Positions 33,884 to 43,028 of a stretch of DNA of 64,000 nt are shown piece after piece (the first letter of the stretch is position 1; each line of letters starts with the position of its first letter). The stretch is taken from positions 124,001-188,000 of the forward strand of contig NZ_JACHWM010000006.1 in the NCBI RefSeq assembly GCF_014191355.1, read 5' to 3'. The notes beneath the pieces were generated by a model. That model was given only the letters and a program-made list of their open reading frames with translations. It was not told the DNA's origin and made no database searches. The translations under genes were made by a program, and so were the position numbers. The stretch comes from Methylobacterium sp. R2-1 (lineage in GTDB: Bacteria; Pseudomonadota; Alphaproteobacteria; Rhizobiales; Beijerinckiaceae).

Positions 33884-35104
33884 GTGGATTTTCTTCATCA
33901 ACCTGCAGGCAACCAAAGGCTTGGCGATTTCTTGAAGGAAAATTTCGCTGCAAAGTGGCCAATTTTCAGAGCTGCTGTCGCCTTTGTGAAGCATTCAGGC
34001 ACAAAGCACATCGTAGATGATCTAAAAGAATTCGCGAAAGACAGCAATTTTCAAATAATTGCCGGCATCGACCATCTTGGAACATCGCGCGAGGGGCTTG
34101 CCGACTTACTAGGTTCAGTAGAGGATAACTGCGAAGTTGTAATATTTCATAATAGGGCCTTTTCCACATTCCACCCGAAGCTGTATCTGTTCCGCTCCGA
34201 CACGGCGGCGGAGGTGCTCGTCGGCTCGGGCAATCTGACAGAGGGTGGGCTGTTCACAAACTATGAGGCCGCTCTCCGAATTAGCTTGGATTTAAAAGTC
34301 GATAGTGACAACACAATCCTGCGTGAGATCGAATCTCGACTCGACACGTGGGCAGATACATCTGAAAGAACGGCCTTCCGGCTCGACGAACCGCTTCTCG
34401 ACCGGCTCTGTGCACTCGGGATGGTTCCAACCGAGTCTTTCTCAGCCGCTGAAGATGCAGACGATGCACAAGATGGGGAGGTCGCCCGTGCCGGCCGGAC
34501 GCGAGAAAATGGTCGAGAAGGCCCTACGGAGAATCCGTTCGCCTTCGTACCCGTTCAGCCTCCCCCTAGGAAAGCCAAGGTAATCGGAAGGGAGATTGAT
34601 GAGCAGGATGAATCTCCGCGTCAATCAGCACCAGTAACAGCCGCCCCTGAGCCGGCACTTGCCGTTCGAGGATTCTGTTTAACGCTACAGCAAACAGATG
34701 TGGGAGTCGGGCAAACAACTACCGGGACGTCGAGGCGTTCGCCAGAGATATTCATCCCGCTGAAAGCGCGAGATGAGCAGCCAGATTTTTGGGGGTGGGA
34801 TGGCCGCTTCGTCGAAACACCGACAACTTACCGGCGAGAAGGCATCCGCGTCAGGTTAGGGTCAGAAATATTAACCGTCTCGTTGTTGGGGTGGAAGGCA
34901 AAGCGTGATCTGCGGCTCGGGAGTGAGGCAATCAGAAGCGCGGCTAACGTTGGGGACATACTGCGCCTTGAGCTAGTCGATCCAAGTGCCGGCTACGAAT
35001 ACTATGTCGAGATAATACCTCAGGGAACGACACAGTTTTCTACTTTCGATCGAGTCTGCAAAACGGCTGTTCGGAACTCAAAAAAACGCTACGGCTATTA
35101 CTAG
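33884..35104 (+). CDS. PLD-superfamily restriction endonuclease, BfiI/NgoFVII-like
   Basis: GTG 33884 (reading VDFLHQPAGNQRLGDFL) is chosen because family-like sequence starts there; an open extension to 33728 is noise. The 406-residue protein has an N-terminal phospholipase-D-type nuclease domain (~1-190) with a single HKD-like motif: HPKLYLF, then GSGNLTEGGL. Single-motif PLD nucleases dimerise to make one active site and need no metal, as in BfiI. A charged linker follows (about 200-260). A C-terminal domain (FCLTLQQTDVG, IFIPLKARDEQPDFWGW, VRLGSEILTVSLLGWKAKRDLRLGS) is consistent with the B3-like DNA-recognition domain of BfiI/NgoFVII enzymes. It is convergent with two MTases. Confidence 0.82.
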   Translation: MDFLHQPAGNQRLGDFLKENFAAKWPIFRAAVAFVKHSGTKHIVDDLKEFAKDSNFQIIAGIDHLGTSREGLADLLGSVEDNCEVVIFHNRAFSTFHPKLYLFRSDTAAEVLVGSGNLTEGGLFTNYEAALRISLDLKVDSDNTILREIESRLDTWADTSERTAFRLDEPLLDRLCALGMVPTESFSAAEDADDAQDGEVARAGRTRENGREGPTENPFAFVPVQPPPRKAKVIGREIDEQDESPRQSAPVTAAPEPALAVRGFCLTLQQTDVGVGQTTTGTSRRSPEIFIPLKARDEQPDFWGWDGRFVETPTTYRREGIRVRLGSEILTVSLLGWKAKRDLRLGSEAIRSAANVGDILRLELVDPSAGYEYYVEIIPQGTTQFSTFDRVCKTAVRNSKKRYGYY

Positions 35105-35113
35105 AAACATCTA

Positions 35114-35154
35114 GGCGTCCGCCCCGCCATTTGACCTGAGTCGTGGCGGACGCC
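35114..35154. terminator. Perfect 10-bp inverted repeat between convergent genes
   Basis: GGCGTCCGCC (35114-35123) and GGCGGACGCC (35145-35154) form a perfect 10-bp stem with a 21-base loop. It lies between the nuclease stop and the MTase stop. There is no strong T run. A bidirectional terminator or transcript-stabilising hairpin is likely. Confidence 0.6.
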
Positions 35155-35180
35155 ATGCATGAGTAAAGCGAAAATGCTAA

Positions 35181-36779
35181 CTAGCTCTTTCTCAGTGATA
35201 TGACGAATTCTGACGGGGTGGCGTTGGCGCGGAATATATCGCGTGAGCTGAGCATTTCCATTGAAAGCATTTCGGTGAGCGAAAATCCCGCCCCCATAGC
35301 AAGCTCGGCGAGGTGCTTAGCTGTCTCGATTAGAACCTCCTGCCCGCCGGCGACTGTACGATTGTTACCGACGATCATAAACATTTGGCCGCCCGATCTT
35401 AGTAGGCCGTAGTTTTGCGTGATTGCTTCCCTCATATCGAAGAAGTAGTTGGCGAGCAAAGCGGCCGTATTTCGTCTTCTAAACCCGGTGTCGGGCCCAT
35501 CGTTCAAACGGCTAACTCTGTCAATTAGATCCTGAATGGACGCGGGTAGGAAAGATTTATTTCCTTTATAGTGTTCCCACATTCCTCTGCGTGTTTTTTC
35601 TGTGATTTCGCGATTGCCGATCATCAACTTATCCCGGCTTCGATGTTCAGGGCGACTCAATAGGCCGAGGTAGATCAGGCTGAGACGATCTGTATCGAGA
35701 TAAGGCAGCGCGGTTGCATAAGGTGGAGATGTGATGATGGCGTCGACGCCCCCATAGTGATCAGGCAGAAGTGCGCAGGCAGTCCGAGCGTCGCCTTCTA
35801 TCACTTTGTGTCGCCCAGGCACTCCTGCGCTGCTTTCCGTCAGAAAGGCTACAACGCTCTTTGCAGACCGGAGCGCCTCGTCAAGAAACCGCTTTATCAC
35901 AAAGCCTGCGGGGATCGTCGTCTGTTCCTTGCGGACACGTAGATCAGCATCTTTCTGCCATGAAACTTCCCTCAGAATGTTGCTCAGGGATATGGTAAAC
36001 AAATCCTGTGAGTGCATATGCGGAAGTGTGCGGATACAACTCTCCACAAAATCGAGTTCTTTCAAAACAGAGATGTCGAACCACTGAGATAAGTATTCTT
36101 GATCTTTCGTCGGCAGAGAGTTGTAGTGCCCGCGAGCACTCAAGTCGGGAACCTTGCGGCGAAGGCCCTGTGTCAATATTTCAAAGTCTGTGATTAGTAT
36201 CCGCGGATCCGCGTGTAGAAGGTCGCATTTTACTTTGGATACATAGACGGATAGCGGATTCATATCCAAGCCGATAGCCGTCCGGCCCGAAGAAGCTGCT
36301 TCCACGATTGTGGTGCCGCTCCCGCACATCGGATCGACAACGGTACCATCTGATGGGACCCGCGCAATATTTATTAGAGATCGAACGAGCTGCGGAAAGA
36401 ACTTACCTCGATATTCATGCAGGCCATGCGTTCCGTAGCGGAGGCACCGCTTGTTAGGCGCTTTGTGTTCCCGGATCGAGGAGATATGTGCCGGCATTTC
36501 ATTGAGGGAGACGCCGTTCCGCGCTATCGCGTAAGTAGCTTCTCTCCTCAGCTGCTGTGTCTGTTCCGGGCGGCCTCCGTCCACTATCTCCCAATACGCG
36601 AGATGAGATTGCAGTACCTCAACTCCAGAGTTCAGCGGAACATAGAACTTCGAAGCCCGATCTGCGGACCCGTCGATTGGATGGGGATCTGTGCCGGTGA
36701 GAGAACGAAGCTCAGCAAGAGCAAGTTTGCGTTCAAAGGGTTGGATGTAAGGCTTGATGTCGCAGTTTATTTTTTGCAT
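35181..36779 (-). CDS. DNA methyltransferase, N4-cytosine type (first of pair)
   Basis: ATG 36779 starts one base after the stop of the upstream MTase; a longer frame inside that gene is not used. The 532-residue protein has motif I VVDPMCGSGTTIVEA (~147-161) with acidic GLDMNP next, and motif IV TSPPYA (350-355). The S-P-P-Y form is typical of N4-cytosine and some N6-adenine enzymes. It also has THGLHEYRGKFFPQ (~117-130), shared with the neighbouring MTase as THGLHPYPAKFIPQ. It should methylate one strand of the site cut by the nuclease. Codon use is far AT-richer than the chromosome. Confidence 0.9.
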   Translation of the reverse strand: MQKINCDIKPYIQPFERKLALAELRSLTGTDPHPIDGSADRASKFYVPLNSGVEVLQSHLAYWEIVDGGRPEQTQQLRREATYAIARNGVSLNEMPAHISSIREHKAPNKRCLRYGTHGLHEYRGKFFPQLVRSLINIARVPSDGTVVDPMCGSGTTIVEAASSGRTAIGLDMNPLSVYVSKVKCDLLHADPRILITDFEILTQGLRRKVPDLSARGHYNSLPTKDQEYLSQWFDISVLKELDFVESCIRTLPHMHSQDLFTISLSNILREVSWQKDADLRVRKEQTTIPAGFVIKRFLDEALRSAKSVVAFLTESSAGVPGRHKVIEGDARTACALLPDHYGGVDAIITSPPYATALPYLDTDRLSLIYLGLLSRPEHRSRDKLMIGNREITEKTRRGMWEHYKGNKSFLPASIQDLIDRVSRLNDGPDTGFRRRNTAALLANYFFDMREAITQNYGLLRSGGQMFMIVGNNRTVAGGQEVLIETAKHLAELAMGAGFSLTEMLSMEMLSSRDIFRANATPSEFVISLRKS

Positions 36780-36780
36780 T

Positions 36781-38169
36781 TCATCGTGCTTTCTGCAGGA
36801 TAAGAATGTTTTCTTTTCGTATTTTGCCGATCTTCGGATTGAAAGACTTCTTGGTTGCCTGCAGCTCCCGTGAGATCCGCGCGCATTCTTGAAAGCCCAC
36901 TTGTGAAGCCGCCTCAGCCAATAAGGCCGCATTGTCTATGCGCTCACCGTTGATGGTAGAGTCGCCTATGACGAAGCAAGCATACTTGCGGTCTTTGAGA
37001 TACGTGCGCAGCCACGTGAATATAAATCGGAACTCTCGTTTGAATGTTTCTGCAGTAGCTCTGTTCGAGCCTTTAGCGCTGTATTTTCTGTGACTTCCTA
37101 TTTCTTCCTTCTTGAACTTTTCAGGGTCGTATCCGAGCCAGAGCATGCGGGTGCGGTGGTATAGATGATAGCTGTAAGCATTGGGATATGGCGGCGAGCA
37201 AACGACCAAATCACATGGGCCTATTTTAGGGGCGTCGAGCAAGCTTTCGTTGTATATTCGGCAAGAAAATCTGTCTTCTACAATGTCGGACAATTCAACC
37301 GCTGCCGGTATCGCACTATCTAGTTGGCTGATATAACGCCTTATAGTGTCCCCAGGCTGAATTTGCTTGTCTCTCCTGACATAGCGTGTGTCTGAGTCCT
37401 GCTTCGAAACAGCGACAATTATAGCTGATAATAAGGCTGAGCAGAATATGCGTAATTTTTCGTCGCTGATTAGACTCATCCGCAGCCTAATTTCGGCTAG
37501 CTCTTCGACCACATGGGGCTCGAACCAGAACTCACACATGTCGGCATCGGGACGCCAAGCCGCCGATAGAAATGGCTTTCCATCATAGAAGAGATTGCCC
37601 TCTCGCGGCCTGATGGTTCTCGATATATGTAGGCATTCATCGCGATGGCGAAGCGCCATTTCGATTTGACGATTCGATAAAGTTGTTGTTTTTGCTTTAG
37701 AGATGAGGGCGGCTAGTGGGTTGGCATCAACGCCAACAGCATTCCGCTTCAGCTGAAGGGCTTCCAGAAGGGTTGTCCCGCTTCCGCAAAAAATATCTGC
37801 GATTGTGTCGCCGACTGATGAAAGCTCCTGAATAAGAGCGTTCGGAATTTGCGGGATAAACTTCGCAGGGTAAGGGTGCAGACCGTGTGTTAGGTAGTTA
37901 GTTTTCGCGGCGTGGAAGTCCCAATCCAATCCGTTGAGTTTTTCTATCGTCAGGTCGGCCGCTTCAGTGCTTGCGGCGACGTCGGCGCAAGCCCGCTCCT
38001 TTGCGAAACGGGTGATCGCTCCGGCCTCAGCTACCGAGAAGCTCCGCCAACCGCGACCGTCACGGGCGGGCTCGGAAACGGCTCCGTCGCGGAGCCATCG
38101 CAGCAGGGTATCTTTGTGAACCCCCGCGAGATCGGCTACTTCTTGGGTGGAGAGCTGCTCGGCTTGCAT
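36781..38169 (-). CDS. DNA methyltransferase fused to N-terminal MerR-like HTH
   Basis: This 462-residue protein begins with a ~60-residue helix-turn-helix of MerR/excisionase type (LSTQEVADLAGVHKDTLLRWL, then a wing GRGWRSFSVAEAG). The rest is an S-P-P-Y class MTase: THGLHPYPAKFIPQ (~94-107), motif I IADIFCGSGTTLLEA (~123-137), GVDANP (~146-151) and motif IV CSPPYP (324-329). ATG 38169 lies inside the second of two direct repeats that may be an operator. It is the first gene of the MTase pair and the next start follows after one base. It should modify the second strand of an asymmetric site, and its HTH may repress its own promoter. Confidence 0.9.
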   Translation of the reverse strand: MQAEQLSTQEVADLAGVHKDTLLRWLRDGAVSEPARDGRGWRSFSVAEAGAITRFAKERACADVAASTEAADLTIEKLNGLDWDFHAAKTNYLTHGLHPYPAKFIPQIPNALIQELSSVGDTIADIFCGSGTTLLEALQLKRNAVGVDANPLAALISKAKTTTLSNRQIEMALRHRDECLHISRTIRPREGNLFYDGKPFLSAAWRPDADMCEFWFEPHVVEELAEIRLRMSLISDEKLRIFCSALLSAIIVAVSKQDSDTRYVRRDKQIQPGDTIRRYISQLDSAIPAAVELSDIVEDRFSCRIYNESLLDAPKIGPCDLVVCSPPYPNAYSYHLYHRTRMLWLGYDPEKFKKEEIGSHRKYSAKGSNRATAETFKREFRFIFTWLRTYLKDRKYACFVIGDSTINGERIDNAALLAEAASQVGFQECARISRELQATKKSFNPKIGKIRKENILILQKAR

Positions 38170-38183
38170 ATACCTGCATATAC
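38165..38183. promoter_or_regulatory. 10-bp-phased direct repeat over HTH-MTase start codon
   Basis: On the minus strand GTATATGCA occurs twice, at 38183-38175 and 38173-38165, offset by exactly 10 bp (one helical turn). The ATG of the HTH-MTase is inside the second copy. The position over the start codon and the HTH on the gene product make this a candidate autoregulatory operator. Confidence 0.5.
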
Positions 38184-38476
38184 TCGGTGTTCGCAGGAGG
38201 GGGAGTATGCTGTGGCGCTTTTCCCGTTAAAAATCCGCTCGATCTCGGCGGCATTGAGCGGCGGCACTCCTCAGGCTCCAGCGAAGAGGATGAAAGGTAC
38301 GGCCCACGGCTCATGCGCCGGGGCCGTAACCGTTTCAAACCGGTGGTCTGCGGTGGATTCGTGGTGGCCGCTATGCCGATAGGGCTGCCGAAGGGAGGTG
38401 GCGTAGCGCCTTAGCCTCAATCTGCCACTTAGCTACTTTTGGGCGGCATCCGCTACGATTGTGAGACAGCGTCCAC
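38184..38476. other. Intergenic upstream of MTase pair
   Basis: No gene is supported. The promoter for the MTase pair should lie in this stretch. Confidence 0.4.
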
Positions 38477-38920
38477 CTATTCGGGTTGCGTCCTTGCCGT
38501 AGGGTTGAGGGAAAGCTCTTTGAGTGCGGCAAGGTGCATTGCACCTAGATCCACGTTTGCGACCTTGGCTTGAAGATTTGCCATCGGCTTTCCGTGGCCG
38601 CGATCAAGTACGGCGTTCGCCGCAGCAACTCGTGCAGCCGGGGGCGCAGCGCCGTCCATGGCGACTTCCACTAAGACTGCGAGCATCGCTGTTGTGTGCA
38701 CGCGCGCTGCTTCCTTCACCTCCGGCGCGATTGGTGCCCTACCGCTCGGGTTCGGCGACGGGGCGCCGCGTCGGAAGCGCCCGTTGGACTCGCGCACGGG
38801 AATCGGCACGGGGGGCAGCTCGGCCCTGATCCCGCCTGATAGCAGGGGGCGGTTTGCTTCGCCGGTAATTTGGAGATGGGGGAGTTGGGGGATTCGGGGG
38901 GATTTTTTCGTCGTTCCCAT
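38477..38920 (-). CDS. DUF5681-like / small-terminase-like protein
   Basis: The 147-residue protein has a disordered, Pro-rich N-terminus. It is followed by GRFRRGAPSPNPSGRAPIAPEVK, the Gly/Pro-rich hallmark at the start of DUF5681 proteins found in phages and islands. A helical part follows (TTAMLAVLVEVAMDGAAPPAARVAAANAVLDRGHGKP), like the helical body of small terminase-type proteins. It is encoded right after the Prim-Pol/helicase. A role in packaging or host-phage interference is possible by analogy with satellites. This link is inference. Confidence 0.65.
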   Translation of the reverse strand: MGTTKKSPRIPQLPHLQITGEANRPLLSGGIRAELPPVPIPVRESNGRFRRGAPSPNPSGRAPIAPEVKEAARVHTTAMLAVLVEVAMDGAAPPAARVAAANAVLDRGHGKPMANLQAKVANVDLGAMHLAALKELSLNPTARTQPE

Positions 38921-38938
38921 ATTATTATCACCTTCTCT

Positions 38939-41695
38939 TCAGAGTTCGACTTCTCGGGAGGGGTTGAAAAGTCCCCCATTATCCCCCTGATCCCCCACCC
39001 CCGGCTGCAGATTGACCTCGGTCGCGCGGCTGACGCGGTAGAGGTGCCCGCGCTTGGCATCGTTGCGGGCGCGGTCGAGACGCAAGCCGTCCACCACGCG
39101 CCCCTCATGCTTGCCGAGGTAGCGCCCGACCGCGGCGGCATCCGCGACGCCGCGCCCGATCCGCTCCTCCGCAAGCGCCTCACGCAGCGCCATCGTGAGC
39201 ATCGGCCGCGGTGCTAAGGCGCCCTCACCGGTCGGCACTTCGAATTCGCTGCTCGCGGGACTCGGCAGGATGTCCCGAGCGCCGAACGGTGCCCCATATC
39301 CGACTGCACCTGCGAGGGCGCTGAGCACGGCGCCGAGGCGTGTCAGCACCGGATCGGCCTCACGCAAGCTCGCGGTCACGTCGAGTGGGTCGGCCTCGCC
39401 GAGCCACACGAGCGCCGCGCGAACGTAGCGCGACCACTCCTCGAAGCTGCCGTAGGCGGATGGCAGTTTCAGCACGCCAGGAAAGCCGCAGTGCGCGTGA
39501 GCCGCGAGCACCGTCAACGCGGCCCGCACGAGTGCCGAACGCTCGGCTGCTGCTCTCTCGGCCGGGTCAAAGGGGAATGTCCGCAATTCGGGACGCTCCA
39601 CCCCCGGATCGATCCGGCAGGTCAGCACCCGCCGCGCCATGTCCCCACGGACCACGAGGTTGTTGCCCGTGGCGCAGAGCGTCAGCCGATGCTCGACCGT
39701 GACCGTACGCGACGTGCCGAGCGGCCGGATCGAGAGCCGCTCCTGCGTCAGCACCGCGTTCAGTGTGTCGCCCTCAAGCGGCTGCTCCACATTGTCGATG
39801 TTCAGCAGCGGAGCCCCCTCGAGGACCTTGCCAAACAGGTGCTTCTCGAACTCAGCGGCCGAGACCCCCTGCGTCATGGACTGCGCCCGCGCCCCGGTCA
39901 GCAACACGGCGATGGCGTCAACGAGCTTGCTCTTGCCGACGCCCGGCCCGGTGCCGTTGAAGGCGAACAACGGTCCCCTCACGCCGGCGTGAACGGCGAA
40001 GGGCGTCAGCAGGGCCGCGAGCGCCACACTGCGATCCGCCGGGGTAGCGAAGCGGTAGTGCGAGAACAGCGCAGCGATCATATCGAGCGCGGCCCTCGCT
40101 GCCCGGCGCGCGTCCGCCTCGTTCAGCCACTTCGTCGAATCCGGCGCCACGAAGCCGGGCAGCGTTTCGGCGAGGTAGACGCCGCTCTCCGGGTCGAAGC
40201 CCGGTGCTGACACGATGCGACCCGACCGCGCTAAGGTCGGCGCCTGCACGAGCGCGCCGATCGTCGGCAAGTCCCACTGCCCGCGATCGAGATAGGCTGA
40301 TGCGATCTGATTTGCGAGAACGGCAGGCACCTCGGCCCCCTTCCGCCCCGGTCGGCGCACGTCGAAGTGCCGGGAAGCGAACTCCGTCAGGTTTGCCACC
40401 GTCATAATGTGCAGGCCGCTCGCGCTCGCCTCACGGCCGCACCTGTCGCGATAGCGGCTTCGGGCCACTGTGACCGGTCCGCCGCGCTGATAGAGCGGCA
40501 GGTGGCGCTCAACCACCGATGCCTCAAAGGCGTCGAGCACCGCTGCAATATCTGCATCCTGTAGGAGCACCGGTCGCGGGCACCTGTCGGTGCTGCCCGG
40601 CATGTCGTTGTCGTTGATCGGCATGCCCGTGAAGTCGAGCTTGGCGAGGAAGGTCGCCCCGTCCGCCCACCCGTGCTTACGCATCAGGTGCACGGCCTCC
40701 TGCAGCCCGAGATAGGCGGGCGGCTCGCTTTCCACGAGAACCCGCTGCAGGGCCTCCGGGTCGGCGGTGCCGGGGCGAGATTCCTCTCGGTCCTGAAACT
40801 CCTGCAGGGCGTCAAAGACGGCTTCGTCGCCTACAGCCTCGCGGCAGCAGCGGGCGATGGTCTTGCTGAAGTTCGCCCACGTCCCGCGGTCGAGGTCGTT
40901 TCGCACCTGTCCGAGGGCACGCAGCAGCGCGCGAGCCGCCCATTCCGGCAGCGATGGGTGCTCGGCAGTGGTCTCACTCATTAGATTGCGGCCGGTCATG
41001 CGCGCAGCCGACTGAGCCTGCTGCGCCGGAGCACCTCCTGCGACTACCATCGCAGCGTCAACTTCTGCGATCATCGCTTCGAGCTGCGCCACGGTTAGGT
41101 GCGGGAGTTCGGTCGGCTCCATCTCCACGATGCTGCGCCCCCGCTCCCACTCGTAGGGCACCCCCGAGGGATGCATGCCGTGGATCACTGCCTGACGGCC
41201 GGCGCCGAGCACTTCCACCATCTCCGCCTTGCCGTCAGGCGTGTCAGTGAACCGAAACTTGCTCCCCTGCCGCAACGACACTGCCTCGCCTTCCTCAGTG
41301 CGGACGCGGACGAAGACGGCTCCCGCTTTTGCCCGGTTCCCGTGCCGCAGGGGCGCTCCCGGGGCGTAGCGCCGCACGATCGCGAGTACGGCGCGTTGGG
41401 CCGCGCGGTTCATCACGTCCAAGTCGAGAGCGACCACGTGCTCGTTCTCGGGAAGTCGGGCATGACGGCCGAGGATGAGCCCCATGCTAGCTGTAGCGCG
41501 GTCTGCCCACGCCCTGATCTCGGCAGAGTGCGGAACGTTGCGGAGCTGCCATCCTTTCAAGCGCGGTCCTTTCTGACCGGCTTCAATCAAGACAACCCGC
41601 CATCCCCCGGCCGCAGCCACCACTCCGTACTGCGGCCACGGATTGCAGCCAAAGGTATTTCCAAGAGTATTTTCCTTTGCCTTTTGAGCGCCCAT
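38939..41695 (-). CDS. Prim-Pol / AAA helicase replication protein
   Basis: The 918-residue protein has an N-terminal bifunctional primase-polymerase domain (about residues 20-200). It has the catalytic ALDLDV Asp pair (91, 93), LRHGNRAKAG and IHGMHPSGVPYEW. A middle linker follows, then an ATPase/helicase domain with Walker A GTGPGVGKSK (581-590), a Walker-B-like LLNIDNVEQ and sensor-type LCATGNNLVV. This is the build of P4-type and other satellite or plasmid replication proteins that prime and unwind an episome. It is flanked by DUF5681 and by an uncharacterised gene plus AlpA-like regulators, all on the minus strand. Confidence 0.92.
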   Translation of the reverse strand: MGAQKAKENTLGNTFGCNPWPQYGVVAAAGGWRVVLIEAGQKGPRLKGWQLRNVPHSAEIRAWADRATASMGLILGRHARLPENEHVVALDLDVMNRAAQRAVLAIVRRYAPGAPLRHGNRAKAGAVFVRVRTEEGEAVSLRQGSKFRFTDTPDGKAEMVEVLGAGRQAVIHGMHPSGVPYEWERGRSIVEMEPTELPHLTVAQLEAMIAEVDAAMVVAGGAPAQQAQSAARMTGRNLMSETTAEHPSLPEWAARALLRALGQVRNDLDRGTWANFSKTIARCCREAVGDEAVFDALQEFQDREESRPGTADPEALQRVLVESEPPAYLGLQEAVHLMRKHGWADGATFLAKLDFTGMPINDNDMPGSTDRCPRPVLLQDADIAAVLDAFEASVVERHLPLYQRGGPVTVARSRYRDRCGREASASGLHIMTVANLTEFASRHFDVRRPGRKGAEVPAVLANQIASAYLDRGQWDLPTIGALVQAPTLARSGRIVSAPGFDPESGVYLAETLPGFVAPDSTKWLNEADARRAARAALDMIAALFSHYRFATPADRSVALAALLTPFAVHAGVRGPLFAFNGTGPGVGKSKLVDAIAVLLTGARAQSMTQGVSAAEFEKHLFGKVLEGAPLLNIDNVEQPLEGDTLNAVLTQERLSIRPLGTSRTVTVEHRLTLCATGNNLVVRGDMARRVLTCRIDPGVERPELRTFPFDPAERAAAERSALVRAALTVLAAHAHCGFPGVLKLPSAYGSFEEWSRYVRAALVWLGEADPLDVTASLREADPVLTRLGAVLSALAGAVGYGAPFGARDILPSPASSEFEVPTGEGALAPRPMLTMALREALAEERIGRGVADAAAVGRYLGKHEGRVVDGLRLDRARNDAKRGHLYRVSRATEVNLQPGVGDQGDNGGLFNPSREVEL

Positions 41696-41855
41696 CGCCT
41701 AAATTTACTCCGCTTAGATACATCCGATCAGGCTGACTTCCGCAGGGCGAGGACAGAACCTCGCCCTGCTCTTTGTCTGCCGGTGATTTTGTTTGAGAAG
41801 ACGGAATTTCGAGGTGTCGGAAAAAACGGAATATTGGGTTAGTATCATTTTGTTG

Positions 41856-42689
41856 TCAGGCGGCGGCCCTCCTCGGCGGCACGGCCTTGATCCGTTCAAG
41901 CACAGCCTCCAAATCCTCGAACCGGGCTCCATAGGACTGCTGCACGCCGCGCACGCCGTGAGCTGATAGGTCCAAAACCTTGTTCGGCACGTGGGTGAAG
42001 CTCCCGCCTCCGTGAAGGCGAACGTCGCAGGCACCGGGGAGCGGCAGCGTTGTGAGGAGCGGTTCGGGCGCGGCTGTACCGCTCACAGCCTCCGCGAAGG
42101 CGCGAGTGAGCCTGTTATAGGCCCGGGCCCGCTTCACGTCTCCGTGGAGGAAATCGGGCAAGTCGGTGAACCACACCGCCCAACACTCGGCCGGGCTGTA
42201 GCCGAAGACGTAGAGTGGGACGGCGTTCGCGCGGCTGAAGCGCAAGTTAACCTCAGCCCAAGGCAGTTCATCCTCGTACGCGTACCCTTCCGGGAAGCCG
42301 TTGTGATGGGCGACCGGGAGAAAGGGCAGCTTCACCGGAATGCCGCGCACCGACCGGATATCGGCATGCGTGGGCATGTCGAGAACGCCCGTGCTGACCG
42401 TATTAAACAGCGCACGCATGTCTGCTGCGTCCACACGGCCGGCGAGGATGTAGGCTTGCTCCGCCGCGCTGTTGTCCGCGGCGCGGAGATGCACCCCGCA
42501 GACGGGACCGAATTGGCCGAAGCTGCCGAACTTGTCTCGCCAAACGGGCGGCACGTTGAGCGCGTCCCCGAGCCGATCACGCTTGGTCAGTGCGGCGAGG
42601 CCAAATTGCAACTCGTCATGCCGGAAGACGCCCGTGGGCACGCCGTGCGACGGCACCGGCACGGGTGGGAATGCGGACGGCTCAACCAT
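41856..42689 (-). CDS. Hypothetical island protein
   Basis: The 277-residue protein is soluble with mixed strand-helix content: FGLAALTKRDRLGDALNVP, HLRAADNSAAEQAYILAGR, ADIRSVRGIPVKLPFLPVAHHNGFPEG and EVNLRFSRANAVPLYVFGYSPAECWAVWF. I do not recognise a family. It starts 8 bases inside the end of the upstream AlpA-like gene and precedes the replication gene, so it is likely expressed with it. A replication-accessory or anti-phage role would be guesswork. Confidence 0.7.
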   Translation of the reverse strand: MVEPSAFPPVPVPSHGVPTGVFRHDELQFGLAALTKRDRLGDALNVPPVWRDKFGSFGQFGPVCGVHLRAADNSAAEQAYILAGRVDAADMRALFNTVSTGVLDMPTHADIRSVRGIPVKLPFLPVAHHNGFPEGYAYEDELPWAEVNLRFSRANAVPLYVFGYSPAECWAVWFTDLPDFLHGDVKRARAYNRLTRAFAEAVSGTAAPEPLLTTLPLPGACDVRLHGGGSFTHVPNKVLDLSAHGVRGVQQSYGARFEDLEAVLERIKAVPPRRAAA

Positions 42690-42942
42690 GACGCAACTCC
42701 GCGGCGGGCTCGACGCGGTTCGTCTCGACGTAGCATGTTAGGTCGCTCTGCCTATAGCCGATGCGCTTCTCGCCGAGCGCGATCCACGCCGGACCGACCC
42801 CATCGGCCCGCCATCTCCCCAAGGTACGGGAAGACACGCCGAGGTACGTGGCCGTCTCGTTTTCGCTGACAATGCGATCCCGCAGTGGGCTACTCAGCAG
42901 AGACGTAAAATCGCGCTGCTGCTTATTTTCAAATGCTTCCAT
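42682..42942 (-). CDS. AlpA/excisionase-like HTH protein
   Basis: The 86-residue protein has a MerR-like winged HTH: VSENETATYLGVSSRTLGRWRADGVGPAWIALGEKRIGYRQSDL. The wing VGPAWIALGEKRIGYR is typical of AlpA and excisionase proteins. In P4-like elements AlpA activates or controls excision and replication genes. It overlaps the next gene by 8 bases, so it heads the replication operon. Confidence 0.8.
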   Translation of the reverse strand: MEAFENKQQRDFTSLLSSPLRDRIVSENETATYLGVSSRTLGRWRADGVGPAWIALGEKRIGYRQSDLTCYVETNRVEPAAELRHG

Positions 42943-43028
42943 ACTCTATCCTCATCAATCGCCATTAGCAGCGATAGAGGCCATACCCTGACAGATGGTC
43001 TTGCTCGCTGTAAGATCAGCGGGCTCGA

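Noticed and set aside
36780-36932. Extension of the first MTase into the second MTase gene
   Set aside because: It overlaps a clear coding region in another frame; ATG 36779, one base after the upstream stop, is the natural start.
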